Shown here one piece after another: positions 1 through 11,765 of a DNA stretch of 64,000 bases. The stretch spans positions 1 to 64,000 of the forward strand of contig CAJQUN010001135.1 of the NCBI GenBank assembly GCA_907163345.1, written 5' to 3'. A program made the translations under genes and the position numbers. This DNA is from Haberlea rhodopensis. Lineage: Eukaryota; Streptophyta; Magnoliopsida; Lamiales; Gesneriaceae. A model generated the notes under the pieces. The model saw only the letters and a program-made list of their open reading frames with translations, made no database searches and was not told where the DNA came from. The first letter of the stretch is position 1. Each line of letters starts with the position of its first letter.

Positions 1-756
1 CTATGAGTTCCATCTTTCCGTGTTTAGTTTGTGTGGAGATGGTTGCTTTTATGGGTTTTTAACAGTTTTCTTGGTTTTTTGTAATTTGGGGATGTTTTCT
101 TGGTTTACCTTTTAGTTTTCCTGGTGATCGTCTCTCAGGACATTAAATTGTGTACAATATCAAGTTTTAGGGCTTTTTGTTTGATTGTTCATATTTTATA
201 TGTGGATTACTATTCTTAGAAAATGTTTAGAATGGATGTTTTCTTGTTTTTTTATAATCCATCTACTGTTGTCATGAATTGCACTTTGTGTGTTTTGTAA
301 AAAATCATATTTGATGTTGATTCCTGTGTTTATGCAAGTCCAAAGGTTCTAGTGGCTGAATAGTTGTTTACATGCGACTAATGTCTAGTTTTTATATTTC
401 TTCTCGAGCTAAAATAATGGAATACTGGTTGTGTTTGTTTGATTTGCTTCGTTATCTTACGATATTTGCATCTTCGTCTGCTTTGAAATATTGAGTGGTG
501 ACTTTACGACAGAAGAGGATGAAAAATGAATCATTCTAATTGTAAGGCTAATGACAATGGTAAGTTTGGTATGATGAAACTTATAATGTAAACTATTTTG
601 GCTCTATATTTTTTTGAGTAATGTTATAGTTTTAGGTAGTACCATAACATATTCTTAATTTCTTGAAACTAACATCTGGTTCTTATCAATGTTTCTTCCC
701 CTTTTCAAGTGGTTGTATGGCTTATTCAATCTTTCATGCTCAATAATGAGAGTAGA
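1..756. other. Non-coding, T-rich stretch without a recognisable gene
   Basis: No open frame with protein similarity is seen on either strand. The + strand is T-rich in the manner of plant introns or untranslated regions. It could be the transcribed 3' part of a gene starting before the window, but no splice pair or coding exon can be fixed. Confidence 0.4.
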
Positions 757-1115
757 GTAACAACAACAACAACAACACAAAGCAGCACAACAACTAAGCC
801 TTTAATCCCAATGAATTGGGGTAGGCTACATGAACAATAGAGAGAATCAAGTCGGGTCGGACAAATACGCCAGTCTTCTCCAAATGCTCCTATCAGTCAA
901 CATATCTTCTGTACTCTCCCCTTGCACTCAAAATCTTTGCGTATAACTTCGAGCCATGTCTTCTTCGGTCGTCCTCTCGCTCTCGTGAACTGGTCGAAAT
1001 CCATGGACTCCACTCGACGCATAGGTGCACTACTGGGCCTACGTCGAACATGACCAAACCAGCGTAAGCAGCTTTCTTGTATCTTTTCTTCCATACAAGC
1101 TACACCTACTTCAGC
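757..1115 (-). mobile_element. RTE-type LINE 3' end (copy 1)
   Basis: On the - strand the frame from 1094 to 897 contains LRWFGHVRRRPSSAP and RGRPKKTW, the hallmark C-terminus of plant RTE-clade LINE polyproteins. It is followed by a 3' region with the conserved CCCCAATTCATTGGGATTAAAGG stretch (given here as positions 791-813) and a short (TTG)n tail at 757-772. The body is 5'-truncated, as most LINE copies are. Two related copies lie at 22440 and 47600. The call rests on family recognition of this very common plant motif. Confidence 0.75.
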
Positions 1116-2560
1116 TCGAACTCATGTATGTGCATTTCTTGTGTTTGTTCTTTTCTGTGCACAAAGATACCTTGTTACTGTTAGTGGAAATGATGCTGAG
1201 AGTAAAACTTATTTGTTTTTTTTTTTTTATGACCAATGCTTTTATTTACAAGAGTGTAGTATCTTATAAATTACTGTTTCAAAATTAATGATTTCATCGG
1301 TAGAATGTCATGATCAAAAGAAAGTGATGTCTTGTTCAATAGAAGTCCTGATCACATATGTGACTTTTGTGGTCCTTCTGCAACTAATATGGAGATGTGA
1401 TAATTTGAATGGGAATAGTATATTACTTGTGCTACAGATTCACATTATTGTATGAAAAATTGCTTCTGACTATTGCTTTTACTTTACTCGGCAAGGGCCT
1501 TATGCTTTGTTTATTAAAATCAAATGTTTTATGGGATAAATTTTTTTTTTTTTTTTTGATTTGGATCTTAGAGGGGAGATGGTTTGGGTAATTGTGCTTG
1601 ACCTCTGTGGTGAACTTTGAAATATTTATCGATAACCTGTATTCATGGAGCCATTGACCTTATGCTACAATAGGGACTCAAATTAAGCTGCTAAGTTCTA
1701 TATAGTGAAATGTTTCTTGCCCGTGGATGCACTCCTTGTTTATCTTGTTCATTTCTCTTGGACATGAGGATAAAGTGCTTACCATTTGTTTAGAGTGAGG
1801 ATTGGATCTCCAAATTATGACACAAGCATTGTATATATCAGCATTTGAGATTCAATGCCTCAGATTAATTTGTGCAGTTGTAGCATTGAGATAGACCCAT
1901 GTATAATCTCAAGCTTACTATGATAACTGCTATCATGCGAGCTCTCAGTTCCCTTGTGCGATTTGATAAAAATTTTCTTACTTCCAGTGGCCGTTCATGA
2001 TTATAGGATGTACTGATTTATCAGTGTTTACTGTCATGATATATTAGGAAAATTATTAACATTTTCACATCACATTGTTTTGTAAAAAAATATATTTGTT
2101 TTTCTTCATGTAGTTATAGATTAAGTGTGCAACATTTGCGGAAGTGAACGGAGGGGAAAAGATTTCTGGGCTGAATTTGAGCTTTTTACTGCGGATTTTC
2201 TAGTTCGGGTGGTTGTCAATGTTGCTCTAATTGGTATGCTAGCATCATAGAATTGAACCGTCATCTGCATCTCAAGCATATAATGGTCGTATGAAGAGGC
2301 CTTATGTAGTTTTCAAATTTTTATTGCTTTGGTTAGTTCTTCGTTGTCTCGGGTATTATCTTAGTAGTGTAGGGACGATTTGTATATAGCTTGGAGTATC
2401 TTTTGCAATCATATTAATAATATTTTGTCTTATTTTTTTGAAAACGTATTTGTCTTATTTTGAATTAATTAAATACATTATTTTGTCTTAGTTTGTGCTT
2501 CATGTTGATAATAATGTTGTTAATTATAAAAAGTTGACTTAAAAACATATTCAAGGGTAT
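1116..2560. other. Non-coding, AT-rich; possible intron or 3' UTR
   Basis: There are long T runs (about 1209-1221 and 1542-1558) and no supported exon. The stretch around 2100-2420 is less AT-rich and ends in an AATAAT-containing segment, which would suit a 3' UTR, but nothing proves transcription. Confidence 0.3.
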
Positions 2561-2599
2561 TATTGTCATTTTATGAATAAAATTAATTTATATCACATA

Positions 2600-2880
2600 T
2601 TATTAAGTAAACCAAACACATTGTTATTTATCATACTTTACTAAAAATACAAATCAAACACAATATAGTCTATCCATGTTTTATCTTATCAACTCCTAAT
2701 CATGCCATTATCCACATCATTTACTAATCATACGAACCAAACACAATATAGTCTATCCATGTTTATCTTATCAACTCATAATCAAGCCATTATTATCATA
2801 CTTTACTAATCATACGAATCCAACACAACATCTATACCACATTCTATCAAGTAAGCCAAACACATTGAGTTGAAATTTAT
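2600..2880. repeat. Tandem repeat, about 83-bp unit, two full and two partial copies
   Basis: The units at about 2650-2733 and 2734-2816 share AAACACAATATAGTCTATCC, a CTTATCAACTC segment and an ACTAATCATACGA end, with a few substitutions and indels. Degenerate partial units flank them on both sides. The repeated ACCAAACAC words resemble MITE subterminal motifs, so this may be a decayed MITE rather than a satellite. Confidence 0.65.
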
Positions 2881-3174
2881 TGCTTAATATTTGATCAACG
2901 CGTTTAGATATATTGCTCTACTTCACTACACTCCGGCATATATACTCATTTACAATATATGAGCCATATACTTAAACAATATTATGGTATTTTTTTTTTC
3001 GTTTTTTGATTAATTAAACATTTGTTTTAAGTAGATGCCTCGTGGCCTCTTGACCTGGTGAATCTACTGTCTTAATATGAGATATCTAAAGTTGAGATAG
3101 TGGCGGAGTTACATAAGATGGAGGGGTGTAACGACCCAAAACTTTTACATGATTTACATGATCATGCATGAACA

Positions 3175-3781
3175 TCATGACTCATATAGAAGCATTTGAT
3201 ATGCATACATGTTGAGAGAATTTTCAACAAATCTCCTATAGTACCCGGCTAAACCAAGAAAACTACGAACTTCTGCAACATTTTTCGGACACTCCCATTT
3301 AGTTACTGCTTCAATTTTCACTGGATCAACTTTAATACCATCACTACAAATAACATGTCCCAAAAAGACAACCTGATCTAACCAAAATTCACATTTGCTG
3401 AGTTTTGCATACAACTGTTTCTCACGCAAGGTTTGTAGCACAATTCTCAATTGTCGTTCATGTTCCTCAGCAGATTTAGAATATATCAGAATGTCATCAA
3501 TAAAGACAATCACAAATCTATCCAGGTAAGGTCTAAACACATCGTTCATCAATGCCATAAATGCAGCAGGTGCATTAGTCAAACCAAAAGGCATTACCAA
3601 AATGCATAGTGCCCATACCTGGTTCTGAAAGCTGTTTTGACACATCAGACTCAACAATTTTCAACCGATGATACCCTGATCTCAGATCAATCTTTGAAAA
3701 GGCTGTAGCATCTTGCAACTGATCAAATAAATCATCAATTCTAGGCAATGGATATTTATTCTTTATAGTCACTCGATTCAA
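3175..3781 (-). pseudogene. Ty3/gypsy reverse transcriptase fragment
   Basis: Two overlapping frames on the - strand give the RT core of a Ty3/gypsy pol gene. The first (3781 to about 3650) has KYPLPRIDDLFDQL and FSKIDLRSGYHRLKI. The second has MPFGLTNAPAAF, the catalytic FIDDILIYS, KCEFWL and RSFLGLAGYYRRF. A frameshift lies near 3650. Protease, RNase H and integrase are absent. The strand is opposite to the gag fragment just downstream, so the element is rearranged. RT identity is secure; the exact lineage is not. Confidence 0.9.
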
Positions 3782-3876
3782 TTGCCGATAATTATACTAT
3801 AACATAGGTATACCTATGTTTCTACTCTTTAATTTCTATGGTTTGGACAAGTTTTAAAGATGTGTTTGTTGATGAT

Positions 3877-3888
3877 TTGGTATCAGAG
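3877..3888 (+). other. Primer-binding site of LTR retroelement (tRNA-iMet type)
   Basis: TGGTATCAGAGC is complementary to the 3' end of plant initiator tRNA-Met, the usual primer for plant LTR retrotransposons. It precedes a gag-like frame, as expected. Confidence 0.75.
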
Positions 3889-3978
3889 CAAAGGTTTAGA
3901 GGTTCTGTAGACTGTCACATGTGCATTGTCATTATCTGGTAAATGGTTGCATAAGTCAGCATTTATGTCATATAGGTT

Positions 3979-4345
3979 TAATGATGAGCAAAGTATTCAT
4001 GGAGGGGAAGGATCAGCCGAGCCTGAGTCACATTCATCATTTTCAATTCCACTTCATGCACAAAGAATACCAGCTGAGGCATATCGACAGTTTCCACATG
4101 TTTATCCTCTGGAACCACGTGAAAGGAGGTATGATAAACTGAGAAAGATGGGAAGCTGAAGAGTTTAGGGGTACTACCAATCCAGCGGAGGCTGAGACAT
4201 GGCTGAAAATAACAGAAAGAATTCTAAATCTATTGAGATGTACTCCTGAAGAGAAGTTTGATTATACAGTGTCACTTCTTCAGGGCAATGCATATGATTG
4301 GTGGGAAACTGTTCCAAACAGTGCTATTCAGCCACCTGTTTTGCT
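3979..4345 (+). pseudogene. Ty3/gypsy gag fragment
   Basis: After a frameshift near 4150 the + strand reads GTTNPAEAETWL, then LLRCTPEEKFDYTVSLLQ and AYDWWETV, the signature of the plant Ty3/gypsy retrotransposon gag domain. The frame is lost near 4345, with no zinc knuckle or protease. It lies just after the primer-binding site at 3877, the normal order. Confidence 0.8.
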
Positions 4346-5621
4346 TTGTTTTGACCCATTGGTAGACGAAGAATTTTGAAACCAATAATCATGTAGAATT
4401 CTCTAGTATTGACATATATCATAGATAGCCTGCATATGCTGAAATGGATATTAGAAATTTGATATTGAACTTGGTCGTGCATTTGAAATGCGGTTATAGG
4501 TCATACTCTCGATCAAGGTACAAATAAAGCGGATTAAGCAAACTCATCGAGATAGGTGCAACAATTTGTGAGTATATCCTTATAACTTGGTATTTAGCTT
4601 TATATAAGTATGTGATTTGTGTTATGTAAGTCTCCTGAATTGTTGAATGAATTGCAATGAATGCAATATGATGTGAAAGAACTAAATTGAGTTCTAAAAT
4701 GCACATGTTGAGATGTGATATTATATGATTTATATGATGTTATTTACCTTATTATTATGATGTTATGCATATGATTATGACATGTGCATTCATAAGAGAT
4801 TAAAGAACTCTGTTATGGCCACTAATGACCTTGAACCATGTGTTATTTCATTCTGAGTACGGTCAGAATTACAGAATCAAAAAAAATATCGATCCCGAGT
4901 TAATTGAGAACTCAAGAGGGGATCTACAGAGTGCCGGCCATATCGTGATCACAGATTGTTCTTGGTATTAGTTGGGTCATAACAGAATAACAATACAGAC
5001 ATACATGTGCATCATTTCATTGTAATCATGAGAACTGATGTAACGATTATGATGAATCATGTGAGTATATTCATGTGCTTATGTAGATATGAATTATATG
5101 CTTATGTGAATTTAAATACTATATTATTTGAATATGCTCATTGAGAATGCAACTCACCCAAATGCAAATGTTGTTTTTCAGTTGCTGTAGATAAAGTTTG
5201 AACATACAAGGTGTGTCTGCATATTTTGGAAGTATGGATTCAAGGTCGGCTGGCTGACTCTAGTCCTTCTCCCTCAGCTCATCATTTGCATATATTGTAT
5301 ATGTTTTTGGTTGGGTTGTGAGGGGTACAACCTTGGTTATTTTTGTGGCATGTATGCCTTGTAAATTATATTATGATGTTATGAGATTGAAATTTTCGCT
5401 GCCATTAAATATTATGTTATATGCCTCATGTGTATGTGTTATATGTGTAAGGGGTGTCACAAGGGGGCAGCTGCCTCTCAAATTTATTTTATTTAATAAT
5501 ATATAGTATATTAAAAAAATATTTTATAATTACATTTTTGCCCCAAAATTTTAAAATCTATATTTCCCCCCTTAAAAAACCTATAATTTTGTCCCTTAAA
5601 TGTTTGGGTTAGATTCGCCCT

Positions 5622-6840
5622 GATATGAGGCCTATATAAAACTCCTCCATATATATATATATAGACCCCCTTAACTTCCAATAATTTATTATTTTTAAGA
5701 CATAAGTTTTTGTCTTAAAAATGATTATATTAAATGAAATTTCAATTTCAATTGATCCTCACATCACTCATTTATCAGTACAAAATTTCAATAAATCAAA
5801 TTTAATATTTTATAAGAAAAATGGAGGATGTGTTGACTTGGATACGGTCATATGGATGCTTCCGAGTGGATAATGAAAGCACCGAGATTGACCGGTGCCG
5901 TCGGCTTTAGAATATATCATCCAAACTAGACTTCTAATAAACAAGCCATCACACACGGAATTCAACTTTGTCACCAAAAAAATTTAATATATCCCTAAAA
6001 TTAAATTTTTCTAAAAAAAAAGTCTCACTCGAAAGTGCCTGTGTGAAGGGACGTAAGACTTTTTATCCTCCCATTTTCAACATTTTCCTAAAATTAAAAA
6101 AAAAACATGATTATATATTAAACGATATTATACTACACACAAAATATTTTCTTATATATTATACTTTAATTAATTAAGAGTCATGTATATTGGGCCCAAA
6201 CCTAGTGCATATAAGTATTTATTATTTTCTCAAAAATTGCTTGTATGGACCTGAGTGTGTGCTCCTATAAATCAACTCAATATGCTTTGTCTTAAATAAT
6301 TGGTATATTAGTTTATATATTTTTTATTTAAAAGACGTATTTTAATTTTGTATTGATATATATGCTGGAGCCCAAAGCAGTTTCATACAAGTATTTCTCA
6401 TTTTCTCGAAGTATTATTGAACAAAATTAATCATTACAAAACTTTAGCAAGTGTAATTGTCTTATTATATTGTACTAATATATATGTTTATATATATGTA
6501 TATATGTTTAAATATATGTTGATATTTGTAAGACGAAATATATAGGAGTGAGATTGTTCAGTTGCCTCAAAAATCTTGAGATGACCGATTCTTTCCATAT
6601 AAAGAGTGAATTCCGTTTTTTGGACCACTTCTAAACCAAACAAAAATATATGAAAATAATTTTATTTTAGTGATCATACTAAATATATTCCTCCATAAGT
6701 TGAATATAATTAGCTAAGAAGAAAATGTCAAAAGATATAATTATTATATATTTGAAACCAGCACTAGGAGGGAAGCCTCCAAGAAATAACAGGTGTCCCT
6801 CTATAATGTGATATATTCCAATTCTCGACATTTTCTAAAC
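5622..6840. other. AT-rich intergenic DNA upstream of the CDPK gene
   Basis: Only short AT-rich frames are present. Features are a (TA)n tract at 5650-5662 and poly-A/T runs. The distal promoter of the downstream kinase gene presumably lies here, but no specific element is identified. Confidence 0.4.
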
Positions 6841-7349
6841 AATAACCCAAGACCTTTCACATCTTCCCTTAAAACCCTTCGCCTTCTTCTCATTGTTTTG
6901 GCATACCAAACTTTTCCCCTTTAACTCACCGCGTTGTCTTTGATAATCTTCATTTAGAAACTTGGTGTATTTTCTTGGTTTTGCCACCCGTTTCATCTGC
7001 ATATTGAATCTTGAAATATCTGAAACGTGTTAGCCGGTTTTGAAGCTGGTTGAATTCAAAGAAAAACCCAATTCTTTATTTGTTTCTTGTGTATTGACCC
7101 TAAAGTTCGGATTTTGATCCTTTGTTGAGTGCTGTCTTTTTAATGCAAGTTGTGAGCTTAATCAGCTTAAAATTTGTGGGAATTCTTAAAGTTGGAGAGT
7201 TTGAAGCTTATGTCGATTAAACTTAAATCTTTATTCTTTTGATCAGAGAAAGTTCAGATTTTGATTGATTGATACTTGGGTTTTGATTGAATTCAGACTA
7301 CATTTTCCCCAAATATTGAAAAAATTGTTTGATTCTCACTTTCATTAAA
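6841..7349 (+). promoter_or_regulatory. Probable proximal promoter and 5' UTR of the CDPK gene
   Basis: A C/T-rich stretch at about 6845-6925 is followed by about 400 bp of leader-like sequence without a conserved frame. The transcription start cannot be placed, and a 5' UTR intron is possible. The ATG at 7350 is chosen because it begins MGNCC, the conserved acylation signal of this kinase family. Confidence 0.35.
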
Positions 7350-10300
7350 ATGGGAAATTGTTGTGTTGTACCAAGAACATCAGATGAGGAGATAGTGGGA
7401 AAGCATAAGCCAAACCGTTTTGCTATTAATGATGGCAAACATGCAGTGCCAAAAGATGGACACAAATCCTATGTATTGACCAATCCGACAGGGCATAACA
7501 TCGAGGATTTTTACGAGCTGGGGCGTGAGCTAGGTAGAGGCGAATTCGGGGTCACATATTTATGCACTGAAAAATCTAGTGGGGAAATGTTTGCTTGTAA
7601 GTCAATATCGAAGAAGAAGCTGAAGACTAGAGTAGATATTGAGGATGTGAAGAGGGAGGTTCAGATCATGAAGCATTTGCCTAAGCTTCCAAATGTTGTG
7701 AGTTTGAAGGATACATACGAAGATGATAGTGCAGTGCACTTAGTTATGGAGTTGTGCGAGGGTGGTGAACTGTTTGACAGAATTATTGCCAGAGGACATT
7801 ATACGGAGAGGGCAGCTGCCGCTGTGACTCGAACGATTGTTGAAGTTATTCAGGTGAAGATTCGATCTTTTGATGTTTTGTGTTGCTTTATTATTGAGAT
7901 TTTTAGTTTTAATTGATCTTTTGTTTCTGTCGGTATACATGCATTGGCATAGCCAGAAATGAAACTAAAATTTAAAAAATACAGTTTGTGTAGAATCATA
8001 TTCTTGTGTTATATAGCATACTGAAATATACGAGTCTATAGAAAAGTTAACAGGAAGAGGAGCGAGGGCACACATCATCTAGCCGTGCCACTGGGAACAT
8101 GAATTCTTTTGATCTTTTGTTAAAGGAACATTAGAAATTACCCCATTTAGAGCATCATTGTAGTGTCTGATCCATATCCATGGAAACCTTATTAGCACAA
8201 GGAGAAAGGGAGGTGAATATATAATCAGTCTAGAATATCTGGACATCCTGTTCAATAAAACATGAAACAGTGTGTGATTTAGGTTGTGTATTGAATATTG
8301 AGACTTTCGAGTGGTGACATCTTGAGTGATAACTGATGCCAATTCAGTATCTTTTGCATCTGTTGTATGTTGACCCAACATGCATTATCTCATGTAATAC
8401 GACCCGAATATTTCATGATGATATGTATTTATGTTTCAAATTTTTGTATTCATGTATTTTCCTCAACAGTAGAATTATAGAACTCACAATTGGTTCTCAA
8501 CATTATTTTCTTTCCTCCAACTTTTCTTCTGTCTATTGTTGTAGTTACTTGAAAAGAAACTGTATTTTGTCCACCCTTGAATGTGTTATCTAATTAAGTG
8601 GATCTTCCTGCAGAATTGCCATAAGCACGGGGTCATGCATCGTGATCTTAAACCTGAAAACTTCTTGTTTGCAAATATGAAGGAAACGGCGCCATTGAAG
8701 GTCATTGATTTTGGGCTATCAATTATCTTCAAGCCTGGTATTTTTCCTTTCACACTTCATGATTTTTTTGGGCTGCATTCAAACATATGTTGGATTTGCA
8801 CTAGCTAACTTTTTGGTAATTCTGCAGGCCAGAGATTCGATGAAATTGTGGGAAGCCCTTTTTATATGGCTCCAGAAGTGCTGAAGAAAGACTACGGTCC
8901 GGAAATAGACATTTGGAGTGCTGGCGTAGTTCTGTATATCTTACTCTGTGGATTTCCACCGTTTTGGGCTGGTTAGTTTCTTCTTATCATATCTTGAGAA
9001 ACTATAAATAATTTCCTATGCGTGCATATTTTGGGTCCATGCAACTGGTCTTTAATGCCAAGTTTGCCGAAGGAGGATGGTCTAAATATCAAATTAGGTG
9101 AACATGATTGAGTTAATTATATTTTGTCTATCATATACTTGATAGGGACGCAAAGTTCAATTAACTTGGGTTCGCAAGCATACACAATCTCTCAAATTTG
9201 CTTGAAAGTATCAATTTTTTTCCCCTTGGTTTTCACATTCCATTCGACACTAAATGTAGTCTAACTGCAGAAACTGAGCAAGGAATTGCCCAAGCGATTA
9301 TTCGTTCTGTTGTGAGCTTCAAAAGAGACCCTTGGCCTAAGGTTTCTGATAAAGCAAAAGACCTGGTAAAGAAAATGCTCAACCCTGATCCCATGAAACG
9401 GCTTACAGCTGAGGAAGTTCTAGGTAACACTCTGCCCATTTGATAAATGATATTACATTTTGCTCGTAACATGCTTGAATGCTTGTTTCAAGTCATTGAC
9501 AAGTCTAGCTGCTTGACTTGCAGATCATCCTTGGTTACAGAATGCAAAGAGTGCTCCAAATGTTTCTTTGGGTGAAACTGTTAGAGCTAGGCTCAAGCAG
9601 TTTTCAATGATGAATAAGCTCAAGAAAAGAGCTCTAAGGGTAAACAGCTCTTGCTTCTAGAAATAAATAAACAAACAAATAATTGTGCAGTTAGCCAATT
9701 GTTGCTTTTGCTAAATCTATTTTTCGGATGTCAGGTGATTGCCGAGCATTTATCTGTGGAGGAAGTGGCAGGCTTAGTAGAAGGATTCCAATTGATGGAC
9801 ACAGAAGAGAAGGGGAAGATTGACATTAATGAGTTAAGAGTGGGACTACACAAGCTCGGTCATCACATCCCGGAAAGCGATCTTCAAGTTATAATGGAAG
9901 CTGTAAGTGTCATATCTAATTATAAGACTGTTTTCTAAGCTTAACCGGCCGAATTTTGGTTCGGTTTTCGTTTTTTTTTAAAAAAAAAAAATCGGTTTTC
10001 GGTTACAGGGTCCGGTTAACCGAATCAAAAAACCGAAAATTTTAAGAAAAATTAAAATTTTAAAAAAAATTAAATTAAAAAAATTTACTTTTTTTATGGT
10101 TTAAATGATTTTTTTATGGTTTCACTCCTGATTGTATGAATCAGAACTCGTAAATAAACGTGTTTCAAGTATAATATAATTTATTTTGTTGTCTAATTTA
10201 AACTAGATTTTTTGTATTAAATAACTTCAAAATAATATTAGAATTTTAAAATTAAAAGGTCAAAGGTGCAGGATTCATTTGAATCCAATGTATGATGTAT

Positions 10301-11206
10301 TAGTGTTTGTAATTACGTTGAATTTTCATCAATTAAGCATCCAATTTAAAAAAAAAAAAAAGTACGATTCAAACCGAAATCGAACTAAATTCGATTAAAA
10401 CCGAAACCGAACCGAACAATTTCGGCTCGGTTTTCGGTTTTGAAATTTCAAAACCAAAATTTTGGTTAACGGTAACCGAATGAACACCCCTAGATCAGTA
10501 CATGATTCAACAAGCAGCGAAAACATAAGGAAAACCTGGCAGTCACCCTATAATTAGCTCATCTCCCATTAGCTCATATTTTTGAGGAAATGGTTTCTAA
10601 AACAAATGATACTATTTTAGAGAACTCTTCATTTCCGAAGTACAGAATTCTTGAATGCTACAATTTTTATCGCATTTGAAAATTTTGCTTTGTATTAACA
10701 AGTAGAGTTATTGTTTTTTTTTTGGTTGTTGTAACAGGGTGATGTGGATAAAGATGGATATCTAAACTGTGGAGAGTTTGTTGCAATATCTGTTCACCTA
10801 AGAAAGATGGGAAATGACGAACATATACACAAGGCTTTTGAGTTCTTTGATACTAACAGAAGTGGGTATATAGAGATCGAAGAGCTAAGAGGTGCCTTTG
10901 CCGATGAGACAGAGGCAGAGGCAGAGGCGACCAGTGAAGAGGTCATTCTTGCCATTATGCAAGATGTAGACACAGACAAGGTCAGTTGCCTCCCATCTCA
11001 AATTTCTGATTATATCACACATTCTTTCATACATTGCTTAAATTTGTTTGTATTTTTGTGTGCAGGATGGGCGTATAAGTTACGAGGAGTTTGCTGCAAT
11101 GATGAAGGCAGGAACAGATTGGAGAAAGGCGTCGAGACAGTATTCGAGAGAGCGATACAATAGTCTGAATTTGAACTTGATCAAGAGCGGATCAATACGA
11201 AGGTGA
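7350..11206 (+). CDS. Calcium-dependent protein kinase, CPK7/8/14/32-like
   Basis: Exons: 7350-7853, 8614-8737, 8828-8971, 9271-9423, 9524-9639, 9735-9902, 10738-10980 and 11066-11206. All introns are GT-AG and the frame stays open for 530 aa. The start MGNCC carries Gly2 for myristoylation and Cys4/5 for palmitoylation, predicting membrane attachment. The Ser/Thr kinase domain runs from about residue 55 to 320, with P-loop GRGEFGVTY, Lys84, HRDLKPEN (Asp179), DFG (Asp200) and GSPFYMAPE. A junction autoinhibitory region follows. Four EF-hand loops lie at about 369-380 (degenerate), 405-416, 441-452 and 481-492. The kinase phosphorylates targets in response to Ca2+. The C-terminal DWRKASRQYSRERYNSL and SGYIEIEEL resemble Arabidopsis CPK7/8/14/32. 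An acidic ETEAEAEAT stretch, encoded by GAGGCA repeats, precedes EF4. Which paralogue it is remains open. Confidence 0.95.
9937..10497. mobile_element. MITE-like insertion in CDPK intron 6
   Basis: Intron 6 (9903-10737) is much longer than its neighbours. It holds a block bounded by TTCGGTTTTCGGTT-type sequence on the left and its inverse on the right, ending ACCGAATGAACACCCCTA at 10476-10493. TAGGGGTGTTCA ends are common in plant hAT-type MITEs. The left terminus lacks a clear matching end and no TSD is evident, so the copy is decayed or truncated. It does not touch the splice sites. Confidence 0.5.
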
Positions 11207-11765
11207 TGGTCCCTGAGAATGGCACATTGCTCGAGTGGAAACACGTTTTTTTTTTTCTTTTTCCATTTTTTTGTTAATCTATGGTTGTAAATTTACAGCC
11301 ACAACCAAATTTGATTAGTATTTCGCGTGCATATTGTAAAAGATTGTCGTCACCAACGTTTGCAAAAGAATTTGGATTCATTGAATGGTTCTTTAATGTA
11401 TAGATTATTGCACAAGTGCCTCACTTCTATATTTGATTCTGTTGAAGCTAGAGATATATAAACTTGCTATATTCTCTTTCAAATCCTGAAATTTGCATGT
11501 GAGACTCAGATTTTCTCTTCAAATGATGGCAATAATTTCTGTTGAAATCAAAAGAACCAACACATAATGAAAGTTGTACATTAATAATCGAAAATTTGAT
11601 CCGATTTACTGAGTTTCACCCAATTAGATTGGGTTTATAACAATAGAAAAGGCACACAATATGACCAATATAATACAACATATTGTAATTTCCCCATCCA
11701 CTCCCAGGATTCGACCCGTGTATGTATCTGAGCATAGATACACCAACATATACAATTTCTGATGA
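11207..11765. other. CDPK 3' UTR and short intergenic spacer
   Basis: About the first 200-250 bp are probably the kinase 3' UTR, T-rich with no frame. The remainder separates it from the convergent protease remnant. No poly(A) site can be fixed. Confidence 0.4.

Larger units (their letters stand above)
3127..5461. mobile_element. Rearranged Ty3/gypsy LTR element with 5-bp TSD AGGGG
   Basis: The element starts TGTAACGACCC, a common plant gypsy LTR start, and ends GGGGTGTCACA. AGGGG flanks it at 3122-3126 and 5462-5466. Inside are an LTR start, an inverted reverse-transcriptase fragment (3175-3781, - strand), a tRNA-Met-type primer-binding site (3877-3888), a gag fragment (3979-4345) and an LTR-like 3' part. 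At 2335 bp it is much shorter than a full element. The inverted RT piece shows internal rearrangement or a nested second element. Confidence 0.7.
3099..5621. mobile_element. hAT-like non-autonomous element split by an LTR retroelement
   Basis: The left end AGTGGCGGAGTTAC (3099-3112) and the right end GTTAGATTCGCCCT (5608-5621) are imperfect inverted repeats. They match the AGGGGCGGATCTA ends of the element at 23008-23637. Removing the LTR retroelement (3127-5461 plus one AGGGG) joins a short left piece to a right piece starting GGGGGCAGCTGCC, a layout typical of this family. No convincing flanking TSD was found, so the outer borders are less certain than the inner ones. Confidence 0.55.

Noticed and set aside
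7329..7349. Upstream in-frame ATG at 7329 for the CDPK
   Set aside because: It would bury the MGNCC acylation signal, which must be N-terminal to work.
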